This document shows, piece by piece, positions 7,920-14,846 of a DNA stretch of 24,882 nt. The DNA is from Myxococcota bacterium (GTDB lineage Bacteria; Myxococcota_A; UBA9160; PR03): contig JASJBO010000079.1 of the NCBI GenBank assembly GCA_030066475.1, forward strand, positions 1-24,882, in the 5' to 3' direction. The notes under the pieces are model-generated. The model saw nothing but the letters and a program-made list of their open reading frames with translations. It ran no database searches and had not been told where the DNA came from. Made by a program: the position numbers and the translations under genes. Within the stretch, counting starts at the first letter, position 1. Each line of letters starts with the position of its first letter.

Positions 7920-8225
7920 CTACCAGCTCGACTTCCGCATGCCGGGCAGCTGCCCGCGCAGCGCGAGCTCGCGCAGCGCGATGCGCGAGATCCCGAACTT
8001 GCGGTAGTAGCCGTGCGAGCGGCCCGAGACCGCGCAGCGGTTGTTCCAGCGGGTGGGGCACGAGTTGCGCGGCAGCTTCGAGAGCTGGGCCTGGACCTCG
8101 AGCTTCTCGTCGATCTCGACGTTCGGGTCGTTGAGGCGCTTGCGCAGCTCCGCGCGCTTCGCGGCGTGCTTCTGGATCAGCTGGATGCGCTTGCGGTCGC
8201 GGAAGATCTGGGACTTCTTGGCCAT
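7920..8225 (-). CDS. rpsN: 30S ribosomal protein S14 (zinc-independent, long form)
   Basis: The 101-residue protein starts [13 protein letters not shown] and contains the diagnostic S14 block [20 protein letters not shown] and a terminal MRKSSW. It has the long, cysteine-poor architecture (type A, no CxxC zinc site), unlike the about 61-residue zinc form. The ATG at 8225 is chosen because the protein then matches the family N-terminus exactly; the frame is open further upstream. It is the first gene of a three-gene operon with rpmE2 and rpmB. The 103-bp upstream region contains two dyads that could be operator or terminator sites. Confidence 0.95.
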   Translation of the reverse strand: MAKKSQIFRDRKRIQLIQKHAAKRAELRKRLNDPNVEIDEKLEVQAQLSKLPRNSCPTRWNNRCAVSGRSHGYYRKFGISRIALRELALRGQLPGMRKSSW

Positions 8226-8253
8226 CGCGAGATCGTGCTCCCCCGTGGGGAAC

Positions 8254-8278
8254 GCGCACTGCGCTCCCCGAAGTGCGC
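8254..8278. promoter_or_regulatory. Dyad upstream of the rpsN operon (possible operator or leader hairpin)
   Basis: GCGCACT (8254-8260) and AGTGCGC (8272-8278) are a perfect 7-bp inverted repeat with an 11-nt centre, 28 nt before the rpsN start. A Zur-type site would be expected for this gene set, but the sequence does not resemble the A/T-rich proteobacterial Zur box. A weak extended -10-like TGCTATCTA lies just upstream on the minus strand. Confidence 0.3.
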
Positions 8279-8296
8279 AGCTAGATAGCACATGCT

Positions 8297-8314
8297 CCCG
8301 CGGGCGCCCGCGGG
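8297..8314. terminator. Perfect 18-bp GC palindrome between the Cys-rich gene and rpsN
   Basis: CCCGCGGGC at 8297-8305 is followed directly by its reverse complement at 8306-8314. As RNA it can form a seven-pair all-GC stem with a four-base loop. It lies 14 nt after the stop of the Cys-rich gene, so a role in ending that transcript is likely. There is no T tract, so it is not a classical intrinsic terminator. Confidence 0.4.
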
Positions 8315-8328
8315 GCCGGGCGGCCGGA

Positions 8329-9279
8329 TCAGGGCCCGGGCAGCGAGCAGAAGGGCGTGGCCCCGCCCGGGCAGACCAGCCCGGCGGCGCAGTCGTAGTC
8401 CCCGTTGCAGGGGTCGCCGGTGCTGCCGTCCTGGCAGGCCCCGTTCACGCAGAAGGGGGAGCTGGCGGCGCAGTCGCCCGTCGTCGTGGACGGGATGTGC
8501 GCGGTCAGGCAGGGATCGCCTTCGCTGCCGGCCTGGCAGCCGCTGGGACCGCACAGCGGCGTCGCGCCGCCGCAGGCGCCGGCGGTCTGGCAGAAGATCG
8601 TCGGGTCGACGGCCAGCAGCGAGATCGAGTGGTAGCTGGTGCCGCCCGTGGTGGCCTCGCTGTCGATGTGGATGTCGACGTCGCAGCTGCCGTTCATGAG
8701 CGGCAGCGCCATCGTGGTGACGGCCGTCCCGTCGAGCGGGAGCACGAGGGCCAGCGGATCGTTGGGGCACTGCACCGACGCCGAGCCCGTGAAGGACGTG
8801 GCCGGCTCGGCGCCGAGCGCGAGCGCGCGCGCCCGGAAGGTCAGCGTGATGGGGTCCTCGCCGAACACGAAGAAGAACTCGAAGGGGTGCGAGACGGTGG
8901 CCGAGCAGGTCGCCACCTCCGGGTCGGGCAGGTCGGCCTCCAGGTCGTAGGCGCAGGTGATGACCGTCTCGAAGAAGGCCTGCTCGGTGTTGAAGTCGAC
9001 CGTCACGAACGGGTTCACCTGGCCCTCGATGTGGGCCGCGGTGAACACTTCGCTCGCGCCCATGCACTGGTCGTCGATCGGGTCGATGTCGTCGAACAGC
9101 TCCCCGGCCTCGACCGCGGCCTCCTCGGACTCGCACACGAAGCCGCTGTACTCGTAGATCGCCGGACTGGACTCCTCGACCTCCTCGTCCAGATCCCCGC
9201 ATGCCCAGTTCACCAGCCCCAGGATCAGCATGCTCGTCAGGAAGCGCCGCAGCAGCGCGCGGTCGGTGTGGCGTCGCAT
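8329..9279 (-). CDS. Secreted Cys-rich protein, possible lipoprotein
   Basis: The 316-residue protein starts [13 protein letters not shown], then a hydrophobic segment (14-26) ending in WAC at Cys27. That cysteine could be lipidated, but the lipobox (NWAC) is poor. Residues 30-220 form an acidic domain I do not recognise. From about residue 225 to the end there are tandem Cys-rich units of the style GDPC...C...C.NGACQDGS, ending [11 protein letters not shown]. Such units are common in secreted proteins of delta-proteobacterial lineages and are probably disulfide-linked. The start has GAGGAGG with 7 nt spacing. The ATG lies 1 nt after the stop of the PEP-CTERM gene upstream, so the pair is coupled. 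Function is unknown; a surface role beside the PEP-CTERM protein is an inference. Confidence 0.85.
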   Translation of the reverse strand: MRRHTDRALLRRFLTSMLILGLVNWACGDLDEEVEESSPAIYEYSGFVCESEEAAVEAGELFDDIDPIDDQCMGASEVFTAAHIEGQVNPFVTVDFNTEQAFFETVITCAYDLEADLPDPEVATCSATVSHPFEFFFVFGEDPITLTFRARALALGAEPATSFTGSASVQCPNDPLALVLPLDGTAVTTMALPLMNGSCDVDIHIDSEATTGGTSYHSISLLAVDPTIFCQTAGACGGATPLCGPSGCQAGSEGDPCLTAHIPSTTTGDCAASSPFCVNGACQDGSTGDPCNGDYDCAAGLVCPGGATPFCSLPGP

Positions 9280-9280
9280 C

Positions 9281-10141
9281 TCAAAGCCTCCTCGCGCGCC
9301 GCGCCGCGCGCAGGCCGACGAGCGCGGCGCCGGCCAGCAGGACGGCCACCGAGGGCTCCGGCAGCGGCTGGTTGCGCGCCACGATCTCGCCGCTCACCGC
9401 CAGATTGACGTTGATCGGCAGTCCCGCGTCGAGCTGCATGCGGCGCACCAGGACGCGGAAGTCGAACGGGAGCACCACCTCGCACACGCTGCCCGCCGCG
9501 GCGCCGCAGGGGTCGCCCCCGTCGAGGTCGAGGAGCTGGCCGAGTGGCTGGGCACCGGTGAACAGGCTCGGGCCGAAGAAGCCCTGGCCGTCCAGGCCCA
9601 GCAGGTTGGTGTCCCAGTCGAAGGTGCCGCCGACCGAGAGCGACTGGAAGTGCGAGAACTGGCGGACCGATGCGTTGGCGGTCGGCAGCAGGGGGGTGGC
9701 CAGCGTGGTGAACGTCGCGCCGAAGTCGCGCACGGCGGCGTTGCCGCTGATCCCGAGCCCCACGTCGTCCGCGAACGCCACGCCGAGCTGGGCGGGGGCG
9801 GGCGGGGCGGCCCCGCCGCCCGGGCCGGGCGCCCAGCTGCCGCTGATGGTGGGCACCACGAAGGTGCTGGAGATCAGGAAGCGGATCGTGTTCGCCGCCG
9901 GAAGCACGTCCACCAGCAGCTGACCGGAGAGGCCGGTGACGAGGCTGTTGCCGCCGGGCTGGGACACGAGCGGCATCCGGAACGGCCCGAGCGGGGCCCC
10001 CAGGTCGGCGTTCACGTTCCCGGCCACCTGGATCGAGCTGCGCGCCGGGTCGACGAAGTAGAGCTCGAGCACGGCTGCCGCGGGGAGCGGGCGGAGCAGC
10101 GCCAGCGCCACCAGCGTCGGGAAGAGCAGCGGGCGTCGCAT
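9281..10141 (-). CDS. PEP-CTERM sorting-domain protein
   Basis: The ATG at 10141 follows GGAGG by 6 nt and gives a 286-residue protein with a signal peptide (MRRPLLFPTLVALALLRPLP then AAA). The frame is open further upstream, but without a better start. The mature part is a beta-rich exported domain of no known family, with one likely disulfide (GDPCGAAAGSVCE). The C-terminus is a clear PEP-CTERM signal: PLPEPS, a hydrophobic segment (VAVLLAGAALVGL), and an Arg cluster (RAARRARRL). By family knowledge it is handled by an exosortase during export to the envelope or matrix. It is first in an operon with the Cys-rich gene at 8329-9279. A strong hairpin (10162-10191) lies in its leader. Confidence 0.85.
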   Translation of the reverse strand: MRRPLLFPTLVALALLRPLPAAAVLELYFVDPARSSIQVAGNVNADLGAPLGPFRMPLVSQPGGNSLVTGLSGQLLVDVLPAANTIRFLISSTFVVPTISGSWAPGPGGGAAPPAPAQLGVAFADDVGLGISGNAAVRDFGATFTTLATPLLPTANASVRQFSHFQSLSVGGTFDWDTNLLGLDGQGFFGPSLFTGAQPLGQLLDLDGGDPCGAAAGSVCEVVLPFDFRVLVRRMQLDAGLPINVNLAVSGEIVARNQPLPEPSVAVLLAGAALVGLRAARRARRL

Positions 10142-10161
10142 GGGCTTCCTCCAGAGGCAAG

Positions 10162-10191
10162 AAGGGGACCGCCCGCACGGGCGATCCCCTT
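10162..10191 (-). promoter_or_regulatory. Strong hairpin in the leader of the PEP-CTERM operon
   Basis: AAGGGGA (10162-10168) pairs with TCCCCTT (10185-10191) and CGCCCG (10170-10175) with CGGGCG (10178-10183). There is one C/A mismatch and a very tight loop. It lies about 20 nt before the start at 10141, just ahead of the SD. There is no T tract on either strand, so a leader or mRNA-stability role is more likely than termination. It matches no riboswitch I know. Confidence 0.45.
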
Positions 10192-10355
10192 CCTGGGCTG
10201 GAACGTAGCAAGAATAGTGCCGCTGCGTGTCAGGCACGAAGAACGCGGGAGAACGGGCGCTTTCGGGACCCGGCGGGTTCGATCCGGGAAGACCCGAGGG
10301 ACGGGCGCTTCCGCAAAAGGGGAAAAGATTTCCTGCCCCGGCGGGCGCGGACGCC

Positions 10356-10361
10356 TACACT
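10356..10361 (+). promoter_or_regulatory. Candidate -10 box (TACACT) for the lipoprotein pair
   Basis: TACACT matches TATAAT at four positions and lies 47 nt before the ATG at 10409. No good -35 is seen. Confidence 0.3.
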
Positions 10362-10408
10362 CAAGCGCGCTTCCGGTCGAGGGAGCCGAAGAAGGGGTGG
10401 ACCCGACG

Positions 10409-10789
10409 ATGCGCGCGATCCCGCTGCTGGCGCTCGCCGTCCTGCTGGGCGGCTGCACCACGCACCAGGCCCACCTGGCGGTCGCGACGACGCGCCAGAC
10501 CAACCTCGACCTGCGCCGGGTCGATCTGGCCGGGGTTCCCGTCGAGCGCTATGTCGAGGGGACCGACACGGCCGTCACCTCGATCCTCATCCTGCCCACC
10601 TTCGACGCGCCGCGCCTCGAGGATGCGGTCGAAGACGCCCTGGAGCGCGGCGGGGGCGACGTGATGGCCTACGTGCAGGTGGAGACCACCAGCTTCTGGC
10701 TGGGGATCGGCGTCTCCCGGATCCGGGTCCGCGGCAACGTCGTCGAGCTCGGGGAGTACACGGGCTGGATCGAGGAGCCGGAAGAATGA
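10409..10789 (+). CDS. Small lipoprotein, paralogue of the next gene
   Basis: The 126-residue protein has a lipoprotein signal (MRAIPLLALAVLLGGC) with the lipidated cysteine at residue 16. The mature part is a small beta-rich domain. Its middle (EDAVEDALERGGGDVMAYVQV) and end (RIRVRGNVVELGE) match the next gene in pattern, so the two are paralogues. The ATG is preceded by a weak GAAGGGG; an in-frame GTG at 10397 is an alternative start. The stop overlaps the next start as ATGA, implying co-translation. The pattern of an alternating small-residue helix followed by a GGGD turn is common in small envelope lipoproteins, but I cannot name the family. Confidence 0.85.
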   Translation: MRAIPLLALAVLLGGCTTHQAHLAVATTRQTNLDLRRVDLAGVPVERYVEGTDTAVTSILILPTFDAPRLEDAVEDALERGGGDVMAYVQVETTSFWLGIGVSRIRVRGNVVELGEYTGWIEEPEE

Positions 10790-11181
10790 GCGCGCGCGGT
10801 GCTCGCCTCGCCCTCAGGGGCTGCGCCCTGGCGCTCGCCCTGGCGCTCGGGGGCTGCACGTTCCACTCCCCGAGCTCCGCCAGCGAGCGCATCCGGTTCC
10901 ACGCGCTCTCGACGAAGCGCGTGCCGCAGTGGGGCTGGAACCTCAACGAGCGGGTGCGCGTCAAGGAGGTCGAGGCGACCGTCGTGTCGCACCACTTCCT
11001 GTGGATCCCCACCCGGCCGCAGCCGCCGACCCTCCAGGAGGCGATCGACGACGCGCTCGCCAAGGGGGTCGGCGACGTCATCGTCGACGCTATCGTCGAT
11101 CACTGGTCGTGGTACATCCCCCTCATCTACGGCCAGGAGGGCTGGCGGGTGCGCGGCGACGTGGTGACGGTCGCCGACTAG
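10786..11181 (+). CDS. Small lipoprotein, second of an overlapping paralogous pair
   Basis: The 131-residue protein has a lipoprotein signal ending LALALALGGC with the lipidated cysteine at residue 24. It shares with its neighbour the block EAIDDALAKGVGDVIVDAIV and the ending WRVRGDVVTVAD. It carries more aromatic residues (HWSWYIPLIYG) than its partner. Its start overlaps the previous stop by 4 bp. Its own stop codon TAG (11179-11181) is also the first three bases of repeat element copy B. The product probably sits in the outer membrane with its partner; function unknown. Confidence 0.85.
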   Translation: MSARGARLALRGCALALALALGGCTFHSPSSASERIRFHALSTKRVPQWGWNLNERVRVKEVEATVVSHHFLWIPTRPQPPTLQEAIDDALAKGVGDVIVDAIVDHWSWYIPLIYGQEGWRVRGDVVTVAD

Positions 11182-11264
11182 GAGCCCGCGCGGCAGAAGC
11201 CCCTTGCAAGCGCCCGCAGGGCGCGCGCAGCGAGCCGCCGGCGAGCGGAGTCCATCAGCTCTAG
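11179..11264 (+). repeat. Repeat element copy B (full length)
   Basis: The 86-bp element runs from TAGGAG to CTCTAG. It aligns with copy C over its whole length with a few substitutions, a 1-nt insertion and a 2-nt 3' insertion. The first stem is GCGCCC/GGGCGC with loop GCA (GAA in other copies). The second is GCC-GCC-GGC, where copy C has GGC-GAA-GCC: both arms changed and pairing is kept. It starts on the stop codon of the lipoprotein gene and ends on the stop codon of a decayed minus-strand frame. Confidence 0.8.
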
Positions 11265-11448
11265 CTGCCCACCAGGCTCTCGGTATGGACCTCGAGCAAC
11301 CCGACTCGCCTGGCCCAGACGTGGATCGTGCTTCTCGCTGCGGTAGCCCTACTGCCGCGGCGGCCTCGCCGTAGGCGGCGCCCTCGGCCACCGGGCCCCC
11401 GCGGTGATCACGCCGGGTGCCGCCTTTGTTTGCAGTTCGCGCGAGGGG
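11261..11448 (-). pseudogene. Frameshifted C-terminal coding remnant, unrecognised
   Basis: On the minus strand a short open frame reads ANKGGTRRDHRGGPVAEGAA followed by YGEAAAAVGLPQR. The sensible continuation, STIHVWARRVGLLEVHTESL then VGS and TAG, is in a different frame. The switch falls near 11331-11341. Both halves look like ordinary helical protein sequence, so this is probably the decayed end of a gene. The stop codon coincides with the edge of repeat copy B. I do not recognise the family, and chance cannot be ruled out in DNA this GC-rich. Confidence 0.3.
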
Positions 11449-11736
11449 TCAGTCGGCGGCGAACAGGGGGTGGGGGAGTCCCGGGAGGGTAGGAGTGTCG
11501 CCGGAGTGTCTCGCCGACCCAGCGCCTACGCGCGGTGGTGTCCCTACGCCTCGCGGGGCGGGCTCGGGGCGATCCCGCTGGTCGAGGAACGCAGACCCTT
11601 GCGCCGAGCCAAAGCCCGGAACGTGGTACACCCTTCTGGGACAGGAGGACGGGCTACGGAGCCACGCTCTCTGCAAGTGCCCGGCTGCGCGGCGAAGGTT
11701 GCCGCCGCCTGCGTGCTACGCTGAGATCGGGGAGGC
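11449..11736. other. Gene-free stretch before the cyclase gene
   Basis: Short frames exist on both strands, but their translations are Pro/Arg/Gly-rich with no signal peptide, motif or good ribosome binding site. The only element seen is an extended -10-like TGC-TACGCT at 11714-11722, close to the cyclase start. Confidence 0.4.
11714..11722 (+). promoter_or_regulatory. Candidate extended -10 promoter for the cyclase/AAA/TPR gene
   Basis: TG at 11714-11715, one base, then TACGCT (11717-11722) forms an extended -10. It is followed 8 nt later by GGAGG (11731-11735) and GTG codons at 11737 and 11740. The implied leader is very short. Confidence 0.35.
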
Positions 11737-14700
11737 GTGGTGGGTCTCCCAGGAATGAACGACCGGCGCGAGCTCAGCGACCCCACTCCCCGAACCGATG
11801 GCGGGCGGCACCACGTCGCTCTCTTGTTCTCCGACCTGTGCGACTCCACCGCCTTGGGCGAGCGCATCGATCCCGAGGAGGCGGTAGGCCTTCGCCAGCA
11901 GATCGAGGCCGTCGCGCAGCAGGTGGTGGCTCGGCACGGCGGTCGGGTGATCCAGGTCTACGGAGATGGGCTGTTGGCCGTATTCGGCTATCCGGCTGCT
12001 CGCGAAGACGACGCCCGCCGCGCCGTCGAGGCTGCCGTCGATCTCCATGCCACCATCCGTTTGATGAGGTGGGAGCTCTCCCTGCCGCCCGGCTTCGAAG
12101 TTCGCCTGCACTCCGCCGTCGACGCGGGACGCGTGTTCGCGCGCCAGGGAGATGCGCTGCACGGGCAGTACGAGCTGATCGGCGACGCGGTCAATACCGC
12201 AGCGAGACTGTGCGAGGCCGCGGGTCGGGATGAGGTCTGGGTCAGCGACTCGGTGCTGAGCGGGATCGAGGCGTTCTTCGTGGTCGAGGAGGCCGCGCCG
12301 ATCGCGCTCAAGGGCAAGCAGCGACCCGTCCGCGCCCATCGCGTGAGCGGCCGCTCGGCCGTGCTCAGCCGCTTCGATGCCCGCGCCATCGCTGGACTGT
12401 CCCCGTTCATCGGGCGAAGCGCTGAGCTCGAGCTGCTCCAGCACCGTCTCGGCGAGCACGCGCCCGGCGAGCCCCAGACGACCCTGATCATCGGGCCCCC
12501 GGGGATCGGAAAGACGCGGCTGATCCAGGAGTTCCGCCGAACCCTGCCGGCGCCGAACGCACGTGTCCTCCATGGAAGCTGCGACAGCTACGGAGGGATG
12601 CCGGTCCTGGGGCCCTTCCTCCAGATCCTGCGTCAGATCTTCGGAATCGAGTCGGTCAAAGAGAAGGAAGCGGCCACGCGGATCGTCGCGGAGCAGGCGC
12701 GCAGCCTCGGCGCCGAGGTCGACGAACAGCTTCCGACCCTGCTGGAGCTCCTCTCGCTTCGGGCTCCCTCGGAGAAGGAGACGTCGAGGTCGAACCCGCT
12801 GGCGCGGGCGATCCCGCCGGTCTTCTCGGCGCTGACGAGCCGTGAGCGGGTCCTGCTCGTGCTCGACGACTGGCAGTGGTCGGACGGCGCTTCGCGCGAA
12901 GCGCTCGACGAGATCCGCCGCCAGTACGCGCCCGAGGGACTCTTCATCGTGGTCGGGACGAGGGGGGATTCGGATCCGGTGCTCCAGGATGTGGAGGCGT
13001 TCCGGCTGCAGCCCTTCAGCGAGGCGGAGTCCGCCGCCTTCATCCGCGCCCTGCGTCCCAGCCTCCTCGACCTCGGTGTGACGCGCGCCATCCACGAGCG
13101 CACCGGGGGCAATCCGCTGTTCGTCGAAGAGCTGTGTCGCTCGCTTCCCGACGACGCCGTGGCGGGAGAGAGGGCTTTGGAAGAGAGCAATCTTCCGACG
13201 TCTGTCCAGGGGCTCATCCATGCGCGGGTCGCGAGTCTCCCGGCAGAGCACGTGCGCGTGCTGGAGGCCGCGTCCGTCGTCGGCAGCGAGTTCTCGCCCT
13301 CGTTGGTTGCGCGCGCGGTCCCCGATGCCGACGTGGCCCGCATCCTGCGCGAGCTCGCTCGGGGCGACCTGATCCAAGAGCACGAGCTGGGCGACCGCTT
13401 CCGTTTCAAGCACGGAATCACGCGCGAAGTCGTGTACGACTCCGTCCGGCTCGCCGAGTGTCGTCGCATCCACCGCGCGATCGCGTCCGCCCTGGAGGAG
13501 GAGTCCGGAGGTGACGCGGCCGACGACAGCCTCGAGACGCTCGCGTATCACTATCGCGGCTGTGCGGATCACGAGCGCGCTGCCGTCCACGCGGAGCGGG
13601 CCGGCGACAAGGCCCAGGCGACCTCCTCTCTGGATCGCGCCCGCTTCCACTATTCGACGGCCCTCTCGGAGCTCGACCGACTTCCGCCCAGCCCAGAGCG
13701 GAGGCGGCAATGGCTCGGGGTTCACGAGAAGTGGGCGGGCGTGTACGTCTACAGCGCAAGCCGGCACCAGCTCGTGGTCTCCGAGACGGCGGTGCGCCAC
13801 GCGGCGGATCTGGACGACGCCACCCTCGGCTACACGGAGCACTGGCACGCCTGGATGCAGTACGTGATCGGTGAGTACGAGGGCTCGGTGGAGACGGCGC
13901 GGCGGGCGCTTCGCCGCGCGGAACGCATCGGGGATCAACGGCTCGTCGCTCAGCTGCTCACGACCCTCGGGCAGGCCCACGCTGCCGCCGGCGAGCGGGA
14001 GCCCGCGTTGGACGCCCTGAATCGGGGCCTCGCGCTGAAGCGAAAGCGCGCCAGCGTGTCGAGCCGGGACGTGCTGCCGCGCGGGTTCGCCTACGCCGTA
14101 GCGTGTCGCGGAGCCCTTCGTGCCGACGCTGGCGAGTTCGCCGCGGCACACCGGGACATCGGCGAGGCCCTCGATGTCATCGGAGGCAGTGGCCATGCTC
14201 TCGAGGGCTCGCTGCTGGCACTCGAGGCCATGGTGCACATCTACCGGGGCGACTGGCCCGCCTGTATCGAGGCCGCCACCCGCTGTCGCGAGATCGCCTC
14301 GCGCGTCAACAGCGCCTACGTCTATGCGATGGGATCGGTCTTCGCCGCCTATGCCCACTGGGAGGACGCGGCGACGCCCGCCGCCCTGCGCGAGCTCGTC
14401 CGCGCCGTCGAATGGCTGGAGGCCCGCGATACGGGCCTGTTCGGCTCCCTCAACTACGGCTGCGTGGCCGAGGCCTTCGCCGCCGCCGGCGACCTCGGCC
14501 GGGCGCGAGACTATGCCGAGCGTGCGCTGGAGCGACGAAAGCGCGGCGACCGGCTGGGCGAGAGCATCGCGCACCGTGCCCTCGCGCGTGTCGCGCACGC
14601 CGAGGATTCCAGCGGAGCGGCGACTGCGCAGCACCTGTCGCTCGCACTCGCATCCGCGCGCGAGCGCGGCTCGCCCCGCGACGTGGCGGTGACGACCCTG

Positions 14701-14838
14701 CTGCGTGCGGCTCTCGAGGTCGAGAGCGGCCGCCCCGAGCGGGCCGCCGCGAGCGCCCGCGAGGCCCTCGCCGAGTTCGAACGCATGGGCATGCCGTGGC
14801 ACTCCGGCCGCGCGCGGCAGATGCTCGGCGTCGGCTGA
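11737..14838 (+). CDS. Class III nucleotidyl cyclase / AAA ATPase / TPR signalling protein
   Basis: The 1033-residue protein has three parts. Residues 26-203 are a class III cyclase domain: FSDLCDST with metal-binding Asp33, YGDGLLAVFGYP with Asp77, and GDAVNTAARL supplying the transition-state Asn153 and Arg157. The position usually held by the adenine-selecting Lys is Gln73, which is common in ATPase-fused cyclases. Residues 224-480 are an AAA/STAND ATPase with Walker A GPPGIGKT (Lys259) and Walker B VLLVLDD (372-378). The rest is TPR-like helical repeat. It probably makes cAMP (or cGMP) in response to a ligand or partner bound by the ATPase/TPR part; the substrate is not certain. The start is a GTG at 11737 or 11740, or the ATG at 11755; the GGAGG at 11731 best fits 11740. 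It converges with the DyP-P450 gene, with 8 bp between stops. Confidence 0.9.
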   Translation: MVGLPGMNDRRELSDPTPRTDGGRHHVALLFSDLCDSTALGERIDPEEAVGLRQQIEAVAQQVVARHGGRVIQVYGDGLLAVFGYPAAREDDARRAVEAAVDLHATIRLMRWELSLPPGFEVRLHSAVDAGRVFARQGDALHGQYELIGDAVNTAARLCEAAGRDEVWVSDSVLSGIEAFFVVEEAAPIALKGKQRPVRAHRVSGRSAVLSRFDARAIAGLSPFIGRSAELELLQHRLGEHAPGEPQTTLIIGPPGIGKTRLIQEFRRTLPAPNARVLHGSCDSYGGMPVLGPFLQILRQIFGIESVKEKEAATRIVAEQARSLGAEVDEQLPTLLELLSLRAPSEKETSRSNPLARAIPPVFSALTSRERVLLVLDDWQWSDGASREALDEIRRQYAPEGLFIVVGTRGDSDPVLQDVEAFRLQPFSEAESAAFIRALRPSLLDLGVTRAIHERTGGNPLFVEELCRSLPDDAVAGERALEESNLPTSVQGLIHARVASLPAEHVRVLEAASVVGSEFSPSLVARAVPDADVARILRELARGDLIQEHELGDRFRFKHGITREVVYDSVRLAECRRIHRAIASALEEESGGDAADDSLETLAYHYRGCADHERAAVHAERAGDKAQATSSLDRARFHYSTALSELDRLPPSPERRRQWLGVHEKWAGVYVYSASRHQLVVSETAVRHAADLDDATLGYTEHWHAWMQYVIGEYEGSVETARRALRRAERIGDQRLVAQLLTTLGQAHAAAGEREPALDALNRGLALKRKRASVSSRDVLPRGFAYAVACRGALRADAGEFAAAHRDIGEALDVIGGSGHALEGSLLALEAMVHIYRGDWPACIEAATRCREIASRVNSAYVYAMGSVFAAYAHWEDAATPAALRELVRAVEWLEARDTGLFGSLNYGCVAEAFAAAGDLGRARDYAERALERRKRGDRLGESIAHRALARVAHAEDSSGAATAQHLSLALASARERGSPRDVAVTTLLRAALEVESGRPERAAASAREALAEFERMGMPWHSGRARQMLGVG

Positions 14839-14846
14839 GTCCGGCC

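Noticed and set aside
7911..7922. A 12-base match (TAGGAGCCCGCG) to the start of repeat copy B at the rpsN stop
   Set aside because: The match is only a stop codon plus the rpmE2 ribosome binding site and does not extend into the hairpins, so it is probably chance.
8254..8278. A classical Zur box before rpsN
   Set aside because: The dyad is GC-rich and lacks the A/T-rich core of known proteobacterial Zur sites, so it is reported only as an unassigned dyad.
11404..11758. Small plus-strand frames before the cyclase gene
   Set aside because: Pro/Arg/Gly-rich translations without ribosome binding site or motif; overlapping frames on both strands look alike.
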